Shown here one piece after another: positions 33,901-44,563 of a DNA stretch of 64,000 nucleotides; the stretch's first letter is position 1; each line of letters begins with the position of its first letter. The notes beneath the pieces are model-generated. The model did not search any database. It had not been told where the DNA came from and saw only the letters and a list, made by a program, of their open reading frames with translations. The stretch comes from Pleodorina starrii. Taxonomy: Eukaryota; Chlorophyta; Chlorophyceae; Chlamydomonadales; Volvocaceae. Made by a program: the position numbers and the translations under genes. The stretch spans positions 1,042,501 to 1,106,500 of the forward strand of contig BRXU01000019.1 of the NCBI GenBank assembly GCA_030267565.1, in the 5' to 3' direction.

Positions 33901-36481
33901 CAGGGTGAGTGCGAGAGTATCAGGGGAATAACGGAAGGTTGGGCAGAAGTAAAAACGAAAGGTTGGGTATTAGGAAAACGAAAGGTTGGGTATTAGTACA
34001 TTCTTATACGGTGTGCGCATGGCACGATACCAGGGAGGATTTAATTACGGTGTGTACGGGTGCGGTGGGTTACATTGGGCGGGTCGACGGGTATGAGGAG
34101 GGTAAAGCCAGCGGTGGAGTCAGGCGGTACGTCAGCAGAAGAGTCAGGCCGACAGAAGCCGTACACATGCGTTGAAATTGCCAGGATAAAGCCCAACAGG
34201 CGAGATTGCAATAAAGGCTAACTTGGGTAAAGCCACCGTAAGCCAGGGGCCAGTTTCACAAACATCTGCCTTCCCGCCAGCTGTCCCTCTGCTGTACTGA
34301 CTGTGCGGAACCTTCGCTGCACTTCATACCGTATGCGGCATTCATACGTACTTGCATCGAAGCGGTCATCCTGGCGGTCAGCAGTATGAGGGTGGTGTTG
34401 GTGATGACTATGTTGGGGTGGAGCAGTTTGACGGGCTGATCGGTTTGGGGTGTGGGAAGGCGGGGCGGGCAAGAAACGAGGAGGGACGAGGGAGGGGGGG
34501 CAGCAGAGAGGGGAGTGTGGATAGCGTGAGAACGTGTGAAGTAACGCATACACTCCATGGGCATCACGCAACTTCCGCCACCAGCAGGTACCCCGGTGCT
34601 TGTGTGTCTCCCGTCGCCAGCCCCAGGTGGAGACGGAAGGGCCGGTCGTTGGGCCGGTCGGTGCTCACCGTCCGGTCCAGGGCTGTTGCTGTTGATGGCT
34701 CATAGAAAGGCAGGCCACAGTTGGCAATGGCACCGGTCGCCACGTCTCCCATCGTGGACATCGCAGTTTGATTGCCCGGACAGCTGCGGGGCGGTTGGGT
34801 GCGCGATGCGTTTAGAGAGGATACAGGTTGAGTGAAGACGGAGGTATGAGCGCGCGCGTGCGTGGCTGACGGCGAATGCGGCTAGTTCTGCTAGTAAGCG
34901 CGACGACACGTATGCGTTCACCCCGCCCGGAAGGAATCTTGGAGGCGCGGCAGCGCCTGGGGTGACGGTGGTGTTTGGCCCGTACTTATCGCCTTTTGCA
35001 TACTTGTTTAGCGTACACGGCCCAGCGCGCCAATGTGCTTAATCTGTGTGTGTGTTTGTTACATGGTTGGGGGTGCGTGCCCCTCTCATGAACAAAAAAC
35101 CCATACGAGCCGAGGGCCCAAGGGAACTAAAACGCCTAAAAGCACAACAGTAGAAATACCGCCCATGCAGGAGAAGGGGATACTAGCGGCCAAAGGGGAC
35201 CATTGAGTTGCGGTGGGCCCACATGCGCTCAAGCATCTTCGCCAAACGGGGAGGATCCCATCTCATCGCTTCCTCCATACCCTCGAATTGAGGGAAACCT
35301 TCATCGGCGCGGATGCTACTATAAGCAGGGCACTCCATTAGGACATGCTTCTCGTCCTCAATTTGACCATCCGCAACGCAGCAGGGACATTTTCGCTCAG
35401 TCCTAGGGACATGAACTCTGCCCACTCGCGATCTGTTGGCCGCAACCGCCCAACAGCATAAACGAAAATGCAAAAGTTTGCGGTGGGCCGCGCGCGGAAT
35501 GAAAACGCTAGCATGCTGTGGCCACATGATTGCCGCTGCCCGCGCAAAGGGCATACCCATCCAGTGCTTATACTTCGCCATGTGAACTCCCGGCTGTTTC
35601 CCGTCCGAAGGGTAAGCCTCTGGCGGTACACTTAAACGCTCGTGCTCCCACCCACTCATCAACCGCTCCCTCAGCGCTGTCACAATCGTTCCTTCGGGGA
35701 GTGGCTTACTTAACAACCAATCGATGCGGTTATCGAAACCACTGACGTCCTGCGGCATCCCACTCCAGATGTCGATTTCGAGATACGTTAACAACCGCAA
35801 CACTGCAGCGCCCCAGCCAAACCCAGCTGGGTCGGTAAGTGCGTCGAGTATTTCCTGCCGCAGTACCGCCAACGCGAGAGAACCAGCCTGCTTTTGGACG
35901 CGATTCCAGAAACCAACAACCTGTTTGGCCATGTAGTACTGCAGCGGGAGCTGTGCCATTTCGGCAAACAGCAGCCGGTGGGCAGGCCTCGCTGCCCCCA
36001 CAATCTGCCGCATAAAAATGACTTGTAGTTGAACCGCATCATCCCGCAAACAAGCTTCGAAAAGGCCCTCCGGTAGGTTGTTGTTATCACGACGCCTCCC
36101 AGAAGAAGCCCTTTCGAGCGCTTCTGCTATCACAAACGGGCCCCACGCCTGACAGCCATACAACAGAATGGCGCGCACCTGGGTAGTGAAGCACCGCATC
36201 CGAACATCAGCTTAATCTGCAAAGACGTCGTTGAGACACTCTGGGGGTACGCACGTGGACGGAGAGCTTAAGCTACGACGCGCCCCGCTACAAACCTCCC
36301 TAGGCGGTTACGGAGAATGCGTACGATCTGCCTGCTTACGCTCTCACGTTATCATTTCAATGGTCCGGTTAATGCAAGCCGAGAAGGCCAGAGGTGCCGA
36401 ACGGCCTGGAACCAGCACCCAGCCGAAAATGAGCGGTATCAGTGCCGCTCCATACATGGATGGCGTCCGAAAGCTTCCCAT
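22328..36481 (-). CDS. Receptor-type class III cyclase-like protein with solute-binding ectodomain, copy 2
   Basis: Tandem paralogue of 5487-19626 with the same architecture: signal peptide, solute-binding-like ectodomain, membrane helix, CHD1 and CHD2, ending KPEL. Twenty-one exons, about 2,041 aa if one extra base at exon 19 is discounted. As written, the exons total 6,127 nt, one more than a multiple of three. The start ATG (36479-36481) is preceded directly by an in-frame TAA and opens a signal peptide with core GAALIPLIFGWVLVPGRSAP. Exons 7-13 are almost identical to copy 1, while exon 1, exons 2-4 and the low-complexity insertions differ strongly. Intron 1 (34784-36347) contains a LINE fragment. 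CHD1 keeps the metal aspartates (VVTDMEGS, EGDSF) and CHD2 does not. This copy may be functional, a sequencing-error victim, or an early pseudogene. Confidence 0.8.
24656..25677 (-). repeat. Enlarged intron 20 of copy 2 with degenerate GGCA/GCTGG repeats
   Basis: The intron is 1,022 bp, against 235 bp at the same place in copy 1. Its middle (about 25000-25480) consists of imperfect short repeats such as GGCAGGCA, GCAAGCACCAAGC and GGCTGGCTGGC. No coding content is visible. Confidence 0.7.
25678..29788 (-). other. Copy 2 exons 14-20: membrane helix and CHD1
   Basis: Exons: 29588-29788, 29306-29425, 28727-28792, 28479-28558, 26928-28271, 26385-26518 (134 nt if the GTGGGT donor is used), 25678-25827. 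The CHD1 insertion is longer than in copy 1 (exon 18 is 1,344 nt against 1,155) and has a His/Gln run encoded near 27900-27955. Exon 19 reads RGLRIRVGLHAGVHPGELA and ends SDAAK plus one extra base. Copy 1 reads SDAAN with no leftover base. Confidence 0.75.
25887..25916. repeat. (GGGCC)n tract in intron 19 of copy 2
   Basis: About five GGGCC pentamers in a row. Confidence 0.85.
30236..36481 (-). other. Copy 2 exons 1-13: signal peptide and solute-binding ectodomain
   Basis: Exons: 36348-36481, 34669-34783, 34352-34435, 33761-33847, 33364-33471, 32998-33026 (29-nt microexon), 32576-32647, 32169-32308, 31811-31927, 31487-31626, 31144-31305, 30586-30923, 30236-30413. Phases match copy 1 at every junction. 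Exon 1 ends with FSACINRTIEMI, matching FTACINQTVARI in copy 1, which is how the exon was found beyond the LINE insertion. Exon 4 is one codon longer and exon 13 four codons longer than in copy 1. Exon 12 (112 codons) encodes the same protein sequence in both copies. Confidence 0.8.
34950..36199 (-). mobile_element. 5'-truncated LINE fragment inside intron 1 of receptor copy 2
   Basis: A 338-codon open frame (35183-36199) encodes the C-terminal part of a non-LTR retrotransposon ORF2. It starts within the post-catalytic region (ILLYGCQAWGPFVIAEALER) and ends with the zinc-knuckle segment KCPCCVADGQIEDEKHVLME followed by CPAYSSI. The reverse-transcriptase catalytic core is missing. It has the same orientation as the host gene. 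The 3' tail runs through TGTAAC- and ACAC-containing sequence to about 34950; both ends are approximate. It is a different element from the one at 20068 but shares the C-terminal layout. Confidence 0.75.
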
Positions 36482-39066
36482 TTACGGGACAATAAAGGCT
36501 GCACTTCCGGAAGTGCCTTCGGGTGTGAGCCATGATGCTGCTCTCACGCCGAAACGCAACGACACCGGCATTTGTACAGCATTTCTTATCATTCATCCGA
36601 AGTCGATCCAGCGAAACAGCAGCCCCATCGCCGAAGAGAGTTAAACCAAGCTGGCCGGTAACAACGTACGTAAGCTCGTACGTAGAACGTCCTCAGGTGC
36701 GCAAGAGGGCGCGGTACTTAGACTTTCGCCTTGTGAATGCAAGTTAACAAACATGCAAGGTGCTGCATCGCTCTATCAGCAAAACGGCAATTCTGTGAAC
36801 CAGAATCGCTGAACCGTACGAACAGGATCAACGCATTAAACGCTTCATCGAAGCGCGCAGTCCCAGACAAAATGTATTTATGCGAGGAGCTTAATATTTT
36901 ATTACTTACAACACCATGTATGAAACTTCCCGAATACCACAGCTGGCCAGAGCGTTGCGGCGTCGAACAGGTACGAAACATGGTCTCTTGTCCGAAGCAC
37001 AATGTTTCCTCACTCTGTGTCTACACTCAAGCACATGGCATATTCTTAATAATTTATGCGAAAGATAGCAATTAACGTGTATTTTGGCAAAGAAGTATCC
37101 AACGTGCTCGGACAACTCCTAGATAGGCAGGGCCAGATAGGGTTGCAGACAGTGCCAAGCTGCCAACCTCCCCTGGTGCCAACAACCTATTACAAACAAC
37201 TATTTTGAATACTTGCACGTATCGTTGTATCATTTTGAAGAGACATCCGAGAAACAGTCGGAAGGACGACCGTCGGTTTATCCCTCGCCCAAGGCCGTCT
37301 TGATAAGGCCGCAGAAGCGCGCAGCGGCGGTGCCAGCCGCCCCCCCCAGTATTCCTCATGTATGCGTGACATGTATGCGTGCATCAACCGGCCGCGCGAA
37401 ATGAGATGTGTGTAAGCCGGCGCTGTGTCATTCACGATTACGTTTTTGCCACGCACATTTGGTATCGAGACCTATGCAGTACAACCTGGCTTGGAGCCGA
37501 AGGTAGTTGGTTCATCCCCTTGACACAACGGCTGCATAGGCGAAAGACTCCCTTGCCGGGGGGAGTACTGGTTTCGTGTCGCGCTAAGCCGCTGAGGACG
37601 GCTCACTCTTAAGGGGGGAGGAGGTAAGCCGGCGCTGTGGCATTCGCGGTTACGCCTTGGCCGCTTACAATGTGCCGGATCCGCATGCTGCCAGGGCCCC
37701 TTCTCAATCATGATTACACGCGGTCGGGTGATGCCCACCTACATGTGATGCAATTGTTGAGACTCGCCGTTCGGTGATGTGGCATCCTCTGACAAGGTGG
37801 ACGACGTTGCTGCGCGAGACGATGGCTCATTTACCTCAGAGGACTCGGCTTCTTACAGGAGGTGTAATTTTCACGACGTTTTACGACGGCCAGACGGCAA
37901 TCACGTGGTAGGTGGTACTCTTGTGATGCACTTTGTTTATAAACGGGGGTACTGTTGTTGTGACGCGACTGTTTCAAAACTGTACCGTTGTGACGGACAG
38001 TACTGGCAGCTTTCAAAGCACGCGGCGCGACAGCTCGGCACTCTTCCCTGACATACAGCTGTAAGGAGACAGCTCACGCAGATTGATAGATACATCACTT
38101 CCAGCTTAGCGCCGCCTGCAACCTTCTGCGCCGCTGAATTGCTTAGCCAGGGACCGCCAGGGTGTCATGCCCCATCGCCCTGCGGTCCATTGGGTACATT
38201 CCTCACGCAACCCCGCCCGCGCCCCCGCGACGGCGCGGGAGAGGGGCACGAGCACCGGGAGTCGCACGGCGACAACCCTGCTACCGGCCGTGATAGGACT
38301 GGCTCCAACGGGGATGGGGGCCGGCCATGGTGGCAGGATTTGCAATTGGAAGCCGCCAGCTTCGGTCCGGGTCCAGAGACAACCCCCGACCTGCCCTGGA
38401 CCGTTGGGCAGGTGGACACCATTCTTTCGTACCACCAGCAGCGGGGTGCGAGGGGGGGGGGGTCGTTTCGCGCAGCTTTATGCCCTTGCGAGCCTGCGCA
38501 CCTTGCCCGATAAGCCCACATCTGATCACCTAGTCGGGCTCCCGCTGCCCACACAGGCGGATCCCGCGATCCGTACAGTAGGCCGTGCCCGCGTCCTTTC
38601 CCAGCTTGGACAACCAAGCTTATAAGCGCTACAACTTTGACGGAGAGCCTTTTATGGGGGGGCCGCCGCAGATGGCTAGGGTTCACGTGACCCCCCTGGG
38701 CTTGGTCGGCCAGGTTCCAATGCCACGACCCACGAGGCCAGCGGCGCCCTGTGACGAGCTTTGACAGCGCTGTGAATTGTGTTCGGCGCTGCATTGTGAC
38801 GAGGTAATGCCACGACGCTTTGATCCCTTCTATTGTTTGCCACAGGGCAGGTTTGCCACTACACAGTACAATGGTTTCGGAGGTACTGCACATGGTGTGA
38901 TGGGGTTCCCACAATTGGTGAATGTGCCCTATGGACATAACAACCCCTTTATGATGTACCTTCGCCTGGCTTGAGAGAAAGCTCCGGAAAGGGTGTAATG
39001 TTCTTGCTATACCTTTGAAGACTTTGAAGCCCGCAACATTTGCTAGTCTCTGAACCTTTTACGAGA
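36482..39066. other. Shared upstream region between receptor copy 2 and IFT20
   Basis: The two genes are transcribed away from each other, so promoters for both should lie here. Composition is more AT-balanced than the genes. Frames such as 37779-38051 (plus, GTG start) and 38165-38938 (minus) are open, but show no domain or splice pattern I trust. A 31-bp direct repeat is listed separately. Confidence 0.45.
37412..37654 (+). repeat. 31-bp direct repeat pair
   Basis: Copies at 37412-37442 and 37624-37654 begin GTAAGCCGGCGCTGTG and end TTACG, with 3 mismatches in 31 and an offset of 212 bp. Confidence 0.8.
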
Positions 39067-40189
39067 ATGGATGCCGCTGATAGAGGAGTTTACTTCGACG
39101 AGGTTGGTCCTCTAAGGGTCCGTGGGGCCCGGCGAAGCTGAGGAGCTAAGCTGGCGTGTTTGGTGCGCAGGACTTCCATGTGCGCATCCTGGACGTGGAC
39201 AAGTACAATCAGTCGAAGTCATTGCAGGTTGGCAGAGGAGAAGGCTCCGTCCTTGTGACCCAGGAATTCCAACTCACATCAAGTTTTTGTTTGGCAGGAT
39301 AACACGAATGTGTTCGTAAATAACATTCAAAACCTCCAAAGCCTTGTCGAGAAGTATGTCTCGGCGATCGACCAGCAGGTGTGCTACCCCGACATGCGCT
39401 CGCTGTTCGGTGAGGGCTGTCCGGGCCGCGCTCAGGCGTCCTCCTTCCGTAGGTTGAACGGCTGGAGGCGGAGAAGCTGAAGGCGATTGGGCTGCGCAAC
39501 AAAGTTGCTGCCCTGAGCGAGGTCAGTCTAGCGTAGACGTGTTGGTGTATCTGTCCTGGTGTACGGTAGGCAAGGCAAGAACCGTGTGCACCGGCTGTCG
39601 CGCTTCCCCGTTGGCAGTTAGGGGTTATGGTTGAAAGTCTCTGACGCGAAGGGCCTTATCCTTGTGGTGCGCGGACGGGGATTGAGAGTGGCTACACGAG
39701 ACAACTCTGTTATCTGCCGAAACACGCTGCACCCCAATCGCACATCAATCTTTCCCCCCTTTGTAGGAGCGGAGGCGAAAACAAAAGGAGCAGGAGCGCA
39801 TGCTTGCGGAGAAAATGGAGGAGCTGGAGAGGTACGGGGGCGGCGGGACGTACCGTGCATGCCGCGCCAGCACAGATAGTGTTCCTCTTATGGGCGGGTT
39901 GAGGAATATCCGGAGTCGCAATGCTCCACTCCCCTGCTTTTGCCCATGCTCGTGACCCTCCTTCGAGTCGTTCGAGAGGGCTTGTCTTCACGACAAGCTT
40001 CATGTTATGCCCCCGACTTTTGCGCTCCTTGGCATATGATACGAATGCGGGCAACCAGCTCACATGTAACCCACACATCATGCCCTCAGGTTGCAGATGG
40101 AGGAGCAGTCGTTGATCAAAGTGAAGGGCGAGCAGGAGATCCTGGTCCAGAAGCTCACAGACAGCAGCTCAGGAGCCGCGTACGTCTGA
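39067..40189 (+). CDS. IFT20: Intraflagellar transport protein 20 (IFT-B)
   Basis: Six exons in consistent phase: 39067-39102, 39171-39227, 39298-39378, 39453-39521, 39767-39831, 40090-40189, giving 135 aa. IFT20 is a small coiled-coil subunit of the IFT-B train. In other organisms it also links IFT to the Golgi for delivery of ciliary membrane proteins. The protein starts MDAADRGVYFDEDFHVRILD, matching the 'xxxFDE...RVLD' N terminus of the family. It then has a long heptad-rich helix with VERLEAEKLKAIGLRNKV, which corresponds to the 'ENEKMKAIGARN' core, and a basic/acidic helix ERRRKQKEQERMLAEKMEEL. Length matches the usual 130-135 aa. The short C-terminal SSSGAAYV tail is less conserved. 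A TGTAA lies about 205 bp downstream. Confidence 0.93.
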
Positions 40190-40393
40190 GCTTGGAGCGG
40201 GGGACATGGCACCGTGCTGCTGATGCTGACCACAAGGGCCGCGGCCTGGTCGCCGCGCCCCGGCGGCCAGGGAGGGGTGGGCGGCGACCGCCATCCTTGG
40301 CATCATCGTCGGTTGTCGGCGGGACCTTCAGTGCCGGGGCGGGCACGACGCCGGCTTGCCAGTGTAGGATTCTTTTTAAAGGGCGCTTGGTGG

Positions 40394-40398
40394 TGTAA
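40394..40398 (+). terminator. TGTAA polyadenylation signal of IFT20
   Basis: First TGTAA downstream of the IFT20 stop codon, at a typical distance for volvocine genes. Confidence 0.6.
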
Positions 40399-42036
40399 CA
40401 GAGACAAGCGTCTCGCATGCCATTACGAAGCGTTCGGAGCTAGGTGGTTGTACATATGGCTTTTGGCATGCTTCGCCGCTTGGAGCGGGTGCAATTTCGT
40501 TTTGTTTGTGGGTACGCGCCCTCCATGGCGCTTGCTGTGGTGGCCGCGTTGTGGGCGTGAAACTGCGTCCGGTGGCGGTCCGGCGTCCGGTGTACGACAC
40601 TGTGATTAGAAGGCATCGTGTACAGGGACTTAACCGTAAGAGACTCGTCCGCCGTGTTGGTTTGCGACTTGGGGAAGACATGCGTGGAGGAACGGGAAAG
40701 GGAGAGTACGCTGGCTGGCGGACGGCCCAAATATAGTGCCATGCTTTGGAGTTCCGTGCTTTGTCGTGCAGTCCATGCCATGTGGCGGCCGAGTATTTGG
40801 GTTGGCGCCGTGCTTTGGCTTTGTCAAGGCGCTATCAACAGCCGTGTTAAAGGCAAACGGCTCTTGACAGAAACGCCTGCTCTTGACAGGAACGCCTGAG
40901 TTAAGCTTGACTTGGCCCGTGGTTCGCCGCTGAGATTTGTATCGCGGGTACAAAACACCTACTGGTGGTCTTGGATGGCAACGACCACGAGGATTGGACG
41001 AGCCGCTGACGAGCATGCCCGAGGCCGGCAAGATACAGGCACCGGCGTCCGTCAATGCGGACCCAGGAGGATTCGGTGAATGGAAGTGGGCACCTTGGAC
41101 ATCTTACCAGTGGTGCGGGGTTGGTGCCGGACGGTGGGGGTTGTGTAGGGAACGGTCCATGTGCCTGGTACCGGGTACCCGTGGTCCACTTAGGACTCGG
41201 CCCCGTTTACTGGCCCGCTGGCTCTGCCCTTCCGAGCGTCTGGAGCCTATTGTAACAACAACAACGTATCCCCGTCATCCGCATCCAGATCGGAATACCG
41301 CTCTTCGTCGGGGAGCGCGCTAGAACCAAGGCGCTGGGGCGTAAGGTTCGGGCCACAGCCGGTGGCCCATAGCTCAGGGCCTCCAGTGACCCCCACCTAA
41401 ACAATAACCCACCCTGGCAGCCCGCGTTCTATTTGATCCATCGCAATCTATTCCCAAGATCGCTGCCCGCCCCACGTTGCGCTTTACGTTCTACTCGTCT
41501 TCGAAACTCGCTCTGTCGAAACCCTACGCAAGGTGGTTGCAGTGGTTGTAACTACCTGTCAGTCGCCATTGACGCATAAACCAATCCACAGGTTTGTAGA
41601 TCGGTGTTTCGCCACAATTCAGGTCCAGGGTAATGCCATCGCAAGTCAGCGACCGGTTACTGCTGCGTTGCAAGGGCACGATTTAGGGAAGTAGTTATAC
41701 TATTACCACTATCGGCACGGGTCAAAATCTGTAATGGATTTTGATGGCCCTATGTCATCACATGCGAGCTACTAAAATGGCTAATCGCTTCAAATCCACA
41801 CCAAACACGGCGTCGTATATTTTGTACGAACCCCAGCTTCTCTCTCACACATGGACGCATACTTCCGAAGGTAGGTGCTATGCAGAGAGCACTTGCGCTA
41901 TGGCTGCTTGAAGAACACCTCTCGTTCTGTTCTAAACGCTTCCTAGGCAGGTAGTGGGCATCGCCAGAGCCAAGCGTTTGCTAGGCTTTTTTAACTGCTA
42001 GGGAGTTCTCTTTTCAAATTTACGAACAGCACAGAA
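40399..42036. other. Intergenic region upstream of the SCAMP gene
   Basis: No exon recognised. Short open frames on both strands lack motifs. The AT-balanced part from about 41500 should contain the SCAMP promoter and leader. Confidence 0.5.
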
Positions 42037-44563
42037 ATGGCAACTTCCGGGTGGGGCGCAATCGGAGGTGGAGCCTGGGGGGCGCCATCTCCAAAGCCGA
42101 ATGCTGAGGAGGAGGAGGAGGCCCAGCGGCCAACAGCGCCCTCAGCTGGCACCTTCGGCTCAAGTACCGGCGCGTATGGGAGTGCGTACTCGGCTCCGTC
42201 ACCCCCGCAGCAGCTGCCACAGCCCGACCTGGCGACCACGAGCCAGCGCAGTCAGGGCTTCAACAATGGAGGTTTCGGATCGACTGCGGGCGCTTATGGG
42301 CAGTCTGCTGCGGGCGGTGGTCAGTCTTCGTTCAACTCAGCAACTGCTGGCTCTGCACAGGTCCGGATTGCAGGGTGCAGCAAAGAGAAACGTTATTTTG
42401 TTTGGTTGTACTCAGATCGTGGTTTTTGGGATTGTCGTTCCCGTGCTGAGCAACGTCTTGTTTGGTTCATCCCGTGCGAAGGGTGACGCTGCACTCAGGC
42501 GCAAAGAAGCCGAGTTGGCGGCGAAGGAAAAGCAGCTTAAGGAGCTGGAGTCCAAGCTTGCTACCGAGAACAAGAAGAACTGGCCCATATGCTACCCTAT
42601 CTTGTACCACAACATTGCGGAGGACATTCCCGAGAAGGCGCGGCGTGTTGTCCGAGAGGGGTACATCGCGTGGTGGGTAAGTTCCGGTTTACCCGCTGAC
42701 AGCGCGCATCCGCCCTGTGTGCAGTTCCCCGAGGGTGTACGGCTGTCAGCGGCCTGACCTTGTCACGGATCTCGTGTCCCTGTGCCGGCTGGCGCACAGA
42801 ATTAAGGCAATGGCCAGCACTGGGTCGAGCGATATGTGGTTGCGAAGCCCTCCGTTCCCGTTGTCGACACGTGGTTTTCTATGCGTGGTGTTGAGGGAAC
42901 CGCCAGGATGGGCATGGCCTGTGTTGTGGGTTCGGGTGAAATGCCTCCTGGTTGTCCTTTTGGCATCACTCCCTGCTCTGTGCAGGGCATGCGCCTGGGG
43001 TAGGATGAACAGTCCGTTTAGTCTGTACACCGCTGTCACTAGCCGTGCCAGCTAAACTATCGGTGTGGAACATGTCATCCTTGTAACCATCACACCCCAA
43101 TCCGGAAATACCACCGTGTCCCCAGGGGCTGCTGCTCTGCCTCCTCTGGAACTGGTTCTGCACCTGCGTCATGCTGGGCCAGCAGGTCAACCAGAAAGTT
43201 CCGAGCTGGTTCCTCGCATGTAAGATTGGGGGGGGCATTTCTTTGTTGTGGATCCTGGTGGATCCCAGTGGGCATGAACAATTAAGGGGTATGCAGGGCT
43301 GGAGCTGCAGTTGCCCGTCTCTGAGTATGTTCATGTCGACATGAGTGGACAAGTCGGGGTTCGGGCTCCAGTACATCTTGAGAAGTCCCCTGACAGCAGC
43401 CGGAGGGAAGGCTGCTGATTCAGGAGTTCGGCCAATCCTGCGACCCCCTAACTTGTTTGACATCTCTGTGCACGCGTTCCGCAGTGTTGTACTTGATCTG
43501 CGGCGTTCCTCTCAGCTGGTGGCTGTGGTACAAGCGACTGTATAACGGCGCAAAGAACGATTCGGCGCTGAGTTACGTGTGGTTCTTCGTCTGGTTTGCG
43601 GTCCACACGGCCTTTTGCATTTGGGCGACAATCGGTGAGAACCCAGCTACCCACACGGGGATCGCATGCAGATCGGGCGTCGTACCTCAGAGAGAAGGGA
43701 CGGTCTTTACCTGTACGCTTCGTTCGCCCGAGTTTGTAGTCAACAATCCTGGTGCAAACGGTGCAAAAGCGTAACGGTTGCGTGATGTACGCTTCCATGA
43801 ACAAGGTTTCGCGTATCCAGGGCGTCCGCCAAGCATAGATGCGGAGGACCAGCTGCGCAATCTCGGAAACGTAGTCTGGTATACACTTGCGCGTGAGGTT
43901 CAACAAACCAAGACTACGGCACGCGAACCCCGCAGTTTGCGGTATCACGCCTCCTGCCGGGGCGCGTCGTCGGCACTCGATTCCCAGGTCGCACCCCCTT
44001 AACCACGCTCTCCATTCCCTTGCCCCGCCCCGGACGACCATCCTGGCGCTTCTCCCTGCGCCCCTGCAGCCGTGCCCTTCAGCGCCAACCAGTGGTCCTT
44101 TGCGGGTTTCGTAACCGCGCTGAATGCGCTTGACAGAAACAACTTTGCGGGTACCGTGTACCTGGTGGGCGCCGGCTGCTGGGGCGTCCTGGCGACCTGG
44201 TCGTGCTGGGTTATTGTGGATGTCTTCCTCCACTTCCGGTGAGTGGGTCGGGGCAATCGCCTTCGCGCCGACGTCTTCGGGATCTGGGTTTGCCCCTGTG
44301 CGGTAAAAGCCGTTGCGTAGCATCGCTCGACACTCTTTTGCCGGAGGCACTCCGCTTAGATCAGCCTTCAATTGAGTGTGAGTCCTGGTCGCAAGTCTGC
44401 GGCATTCTGGGTCAAAGGCGATGGTGTCCCGATCTAATTCCTGAAATTGCCACGCCTCCCTCCTCCATGCAGCGGCAAGGGCGGCATCAAGCAGGCCAAA
44501 GAGGACGCGAAGAAGGAAGCTGCCCTGACCGCCTTTCGTCAAGCAGCGGGAAACCAGGTGTAA
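42037..44563 (+). CDS. SCAMP: Secretory carrier membrane protein (SCAMP)
   Basis: Six exons: 42037-42360, 42482-42676, 43126-43219, 43485-43634, 44070-44238, 44473-44563, giving 340 aa. SCAMPs are four-helix proteins of the trans-Golgi, endosome and plasma-membrane recycling route. Residues 1-108 are Gly/Ser/Tyr/Gln-rich with GAYGSAYS-type repeats and no clear NPF motif. A short coiled coil follows (RRKEAELAAKEKQLKELESK). Then comes the family signature NWPICYPILYHNIAEDIP. The four helices are near 174-192, 201-219, 234-256 and 283-306. LWYKRLYNGAKNDSAL after helix 2 matches the cytosolic 'E-peptide' loop. The tail is Lys/Ala-rich, as usual. The first intron is the weak point: its donor reads GTCCGG, and an alternative acceptor at 42414-42415 would add 22 residues. 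Confidence 0.92.

Noticed and set aside
37779..38051. 90-codon frame starting GTG, with an acidic N terminus and a TGTAA nine bases after its end
   Set aside because: No ATG start, a stop shortly upstream and no recognisable motif. It might be a last exon of something, but nothing upstream supports that.
38165..38938. 257-codon minus-strand open frame
   Set aside because: Composition shifts along its length, with no domain, no splice pattern and no paralogue in the window. It may be decayed element sequence.
42416..42481. Alternative start of SCAMP exon 2 that would add a hydrophobic IVVFGIVVPVLSNVLFG segment
   Set aside because: It would leave a 55-bp intron and put a hydrophobic stretch before the conserved coiled coil, unlike other SCAMPs. 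The acceptor at 42480-42481 gives the expected layout, though cDNA is needed to be sure.
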